From contig DAOWHI010000088.1 in assembly GCA_030641505.1 (NCBI GenBank), positions 1 through 15,460 on the forward strand: a stretch of DNA of 15,460 bases, in the 5' to 3' direction. The notes under the pieces were generated by a model. That model did not search any database, had not been told where the DNA came from, and saw only the letters and a program-made list of their open reading frames with translations. The translations under genes and the position numbers were made by a program. How positions within the stretch are numbered: the stretch's first letter is position 1; every line of letters begins with the position of its first letter. Below are positions 13,918 to 15,460 of the stretch, in pieces. The DNA is from Gemmatimonadota bacterium (GTDB lineage Bacteria; Gemmatimonadota; Gemmatimonadetes; JACCXV01; JAHWKZ01).

Positions 13918-15104
13918 CCGCCCCCCACACCTTGAAGAGTGTCAGTACAGCGGTCTGGCGCAAACGGTGCCAGATCGACTGGTGGCTCTAGGCCGATTGC
14001 CAGCGCGGCCACCGCTTCGGCAGTGATCGGGGCGAGGAGGATACCGTTGCGGTAGTGACCGGTAGCGTACACCAGCCCACCGATATCCGGGTCGGGACCC
14101 ACGATTGGGAGCGCGTCGGGTGTGCCCGGCCGGATCCCCGCCCACGCGCGCAGCCGATCCGCATGTTTCAGCACCGGAACATACTCGGCGGCGGCTGCCA
14201 CTAGCCCCTCAATGGCCGTCTCATCTACGGTTACATCGAACCCAGCCCGTTCGACCGTGGCACCGATCAGCACCCGGCTATCGCCGCGCGGCACGCAGTA
14301 GGCTCCGTGTCCCCCCACGGTATGCGTCAAGCCCGCCACCCGCCCATCCACCGCCACCATTTGGCCTTTGACCGGCAACACGTCCAGCCGCCGCGGGAGC
14401 CCCTCGACGCTTCCGCTCCATGCCCCTGCAGCGACCACCACCAGATTCGCCGCCTGATAGTCAGTGGCACCGTCCAATCGCTCCGTTCGAACGCCCGTCA
14501 CCCGGCCGGCTGCGGTGTCGACCCCAACCACCCGGCAGTTCACCTCGAGTCGCACCTGAGGTTCGGCCGCGACGGCCCGAGCGGCCGCACCGACCAGGGC
14601 CACGGCGTCGACCTGGTGGTCATCGGGAAGCAACAGCCCGCCCTCGATACCGGCGGCCAACGAAGGCTCCAGCCGACGGGCGGCGTCATGGTCGACGAAC
14701 TCCGCAGCCAACCCACGGGCCGCGTGGGCGGCAGCCGCAGTCGCCAGCACCCCGGCTCGCGTCGGTTCGGTCGCAACGACAAGCGTGCCACGGGCTCGGT
14801 ACTCGATCTCCAATCCCGTTTCGCGACTCAGCGACTCGACCAGGCTCGGGTACCGGTCCCGCCCCGCGAGGCAGAAGGTGAGCATCGTCTCGGCTCGGGC
14901 CGAGCTCTCGGCCAGCAACCCCTCGGCCGCCTCCATCTGAGGTGAGAGCATCCCGGCCGCGGCCGTCGACGCGCGGCTACCCAGCTCGGCATCGCGCTCG
15001 ATTAGCGCCACACCCAGCCCCGCAGCCACCAGCGCCCGTGCAACGAGGCACCCCACTAGCCCCCCACCCACGACGACAGCGTCAACCGCACCCCGGTAGA
15101 CCAT
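13914..15104 (-). CDS. thiO: FAD-dependent glycine oxidase ThiO-like
   Basis: A D-amino-acid-oxidase-fold flavoenzyme; ThiO oxidises glycine to the imine used for the thiazole ring of thiamine. The 396 residues show FAD-binding G-G-G-L-V-G (13-18), I-E-R-D about 20 residues later, the ThiO-like A-A-G-M-L-S-P-Q, and the C-terminal block G-I-R-P-G-T-P-D-A-L-P-I-V-G-P (R325 probably binds the substrate carboxylate) with G-H-Y-R-N-G-I-L-L-A-P (349-359). ATG 15104 is chosen because the dinucleotide-binding fold starts directly after it; the frame runs 53 codons further upstream but that part overlaps the divergent kinase gene. AAGGA 11 nt upstream is a weak ribosome binding site. No thiS, thiG or other thi gene is visible here, so another D-amino-acid or glycine oxidase role remains possible. 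Thiamine diphosphate is the E1 cofactor, a loose link to the operon downstream. Confidence 0.82.
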   Translation of the reverse strand: MVYRGAVDAVVVGGGLVGCLVARALVAAGLGVALIERDAELGSRASTAAAGMLSPQMEAAEGLLAESSARAETMLTFCLAGRDRYPSLVESLSRETGLEIEYRARGTLVVATEPTRAGVLATAAAAHAARGLAAEFVDHDAARRLEPSLAAGIEGGLLLPDDHQVDAVALVGAAARAVAAEPQVRLEVNCRVVGVDTAAGRVTGVRTERLDGATDYQAANLVVVAAGAWSGSVEGLPRRLDVLPVKGQMVAVDGRVAGLTHTVGGHGAYCVPRGDSRVLIGATVERAGFDVTVDETAIEGLVAAAAEYVPVLKHADRLRAWAGIRPGTPDALPIVGPDPDIGGLVYATGHYRNGILLAPITAEAVAALAIGLEPPVDLAPFAPDRCTDTLQGVGGG

Positions 15105-15137
15105 TGCAGGACCGATCCTTAGTTTGGTTAGTCTGCC

Positions 15138-15460
15138 ATGATGATCATCGCGAACCCGCGCGCCGGGCACGGGAAAGGCGGCAAGAACGTAGCGCAGCTC
15201 GCGTGCATAATCCGGCGCCGCGGCCTTGATTGCAGACCGGTCCTTACCGAATACCCCGGCCATGCCACCGAGCTGGCCCGACGCGCGGCGGAGGCGGCCG
15301 AACCGCGCTTGGCGGTTATGGGGGGCGACGGAACGGTTGGCGAGGTCGTAGAGGGACTAGTGGGCTCCGACACTGAGTTGGCGGTCGTCTCGGTAGGCAC
15401 CGGCAACGACGTCGCCCGGAGCCTCGGCCTACCGCTCAACGATATCGAGGCTAGCCTCGA
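15138..15460 (+). CDS. diacylglycerol/lipid kinase family protein, N-terminal part, cut by the right edge
   Basis: An open frame of 107 codons from ATG 15138 to the right edge. It begins M-M-I-I-A-N-P-R-A-G-H-G-K-G, the N-P-x-x-G start of the DAGK catalytic domain, with the nucleotide-binding M-G-G-D-G-T (61-66) and V-G-T-G-N-D-V-A-R (86-94), as in YegS/DgkB/BmrU-type lipid kinases. Members phosphorylate diacylglycerol or related lipids with ATP at the membrane; the exact substrate cannot be told. Two ATGs lie in tandem (15138, 15141). It is divergent from thiO with only 33 bp between the start codons; no ribosome binding site is seen, so it may be leaderless or nearly so. Confidence 0.9.
   Translation, partial: MMIIANPRAGHGKGGKNVAQLACIIRRRGLDCRPVLTEYPGHATELARRAAEAAEPRLAVMGGDGTVGEVVEGLVGSDTELAVVSVGTGNDVARSLGLPLNDIEASL

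Noticed and set aside
15105..15263. 53-residue N-terminal extension of ThiO
   Set aside because: It overlaps the divergent lipid kinase start and precedes the natural start of the FAD-binding fold.

Overview
The window is dense, GC-rich bacterial chromosome (about 15.4 kb) with no insertion sequences, CRISPR arrays or phage genes, and no gene-free stretch longer than about 150 bases. Three clues point to the FCB group, most plausibly Gemmatimonadota. First, an outer-membrane-type TPR lipoprotein carries the mature start C-A-Y-L-N-T-F-Y-N-A, a signature I associate with FCB lineages. Second, the amidase signal peptide ends in L-A-A-Q. Third, a nucleotide-transporter-like protein is fused to HEAT repeats and a cyclic-nucleotide-binding domain. 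This placement is inference; no rRNA or other taxonomic marker is present.

Left block, minus strand, 3682 down to 1: smpB (trans-translation), then an exported N-acetylmuramoyl-L-alanine amidase, then a TPR lipoprotein running off the left edge. The genes overlap by 4 bp and 38 bp, so they look like one transcript starting from a good sigma70-type promoter at 3741-3770.

Middle block, plus strand, 3758-7411: a second sigma70-type promoter, interleaved with the first, drives a tRNA-Leu(CAG). The acceptor helix of this tRNA is extended by 13 further perfect base pairs formed by its leader and trailer. An 83-aa single-span membrane protein follows. It is joined by a CTGA overlap to a 1064-aa NTT/MFS-like transporter with HEAT and cyclic-nucleotide-binding domains, whose only sensible start appears to be CTG.

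Right block, minus strand, 15104 down to 7423: thiO, then after a 109-bp gap holding a strong palindrome, lipB-lipA-E1alpha-E1beta-E2-E3(lpd). The last six genes are separated by at most 16 bp or overlap, and form a self-contained lipoylation plus 2-oxoacid dehydrogenase operon: LipB moves octanoate onto the E2 lipoyl domain, LipA inserts sulfur, E1 decarboxylates the 2-oxoacid, E2 transfers the acyl group to CoA and E3 reoxidises the lipoyl arm. The E1 subunits look like the branched-chain type, while the E2 catalytic domain resembles the succinyltransferase type, so the substrate is uncertain. A lipid/diacylglycerol kinase-like gene starts divergently from thiO at 15138 and is cut by the right edge.
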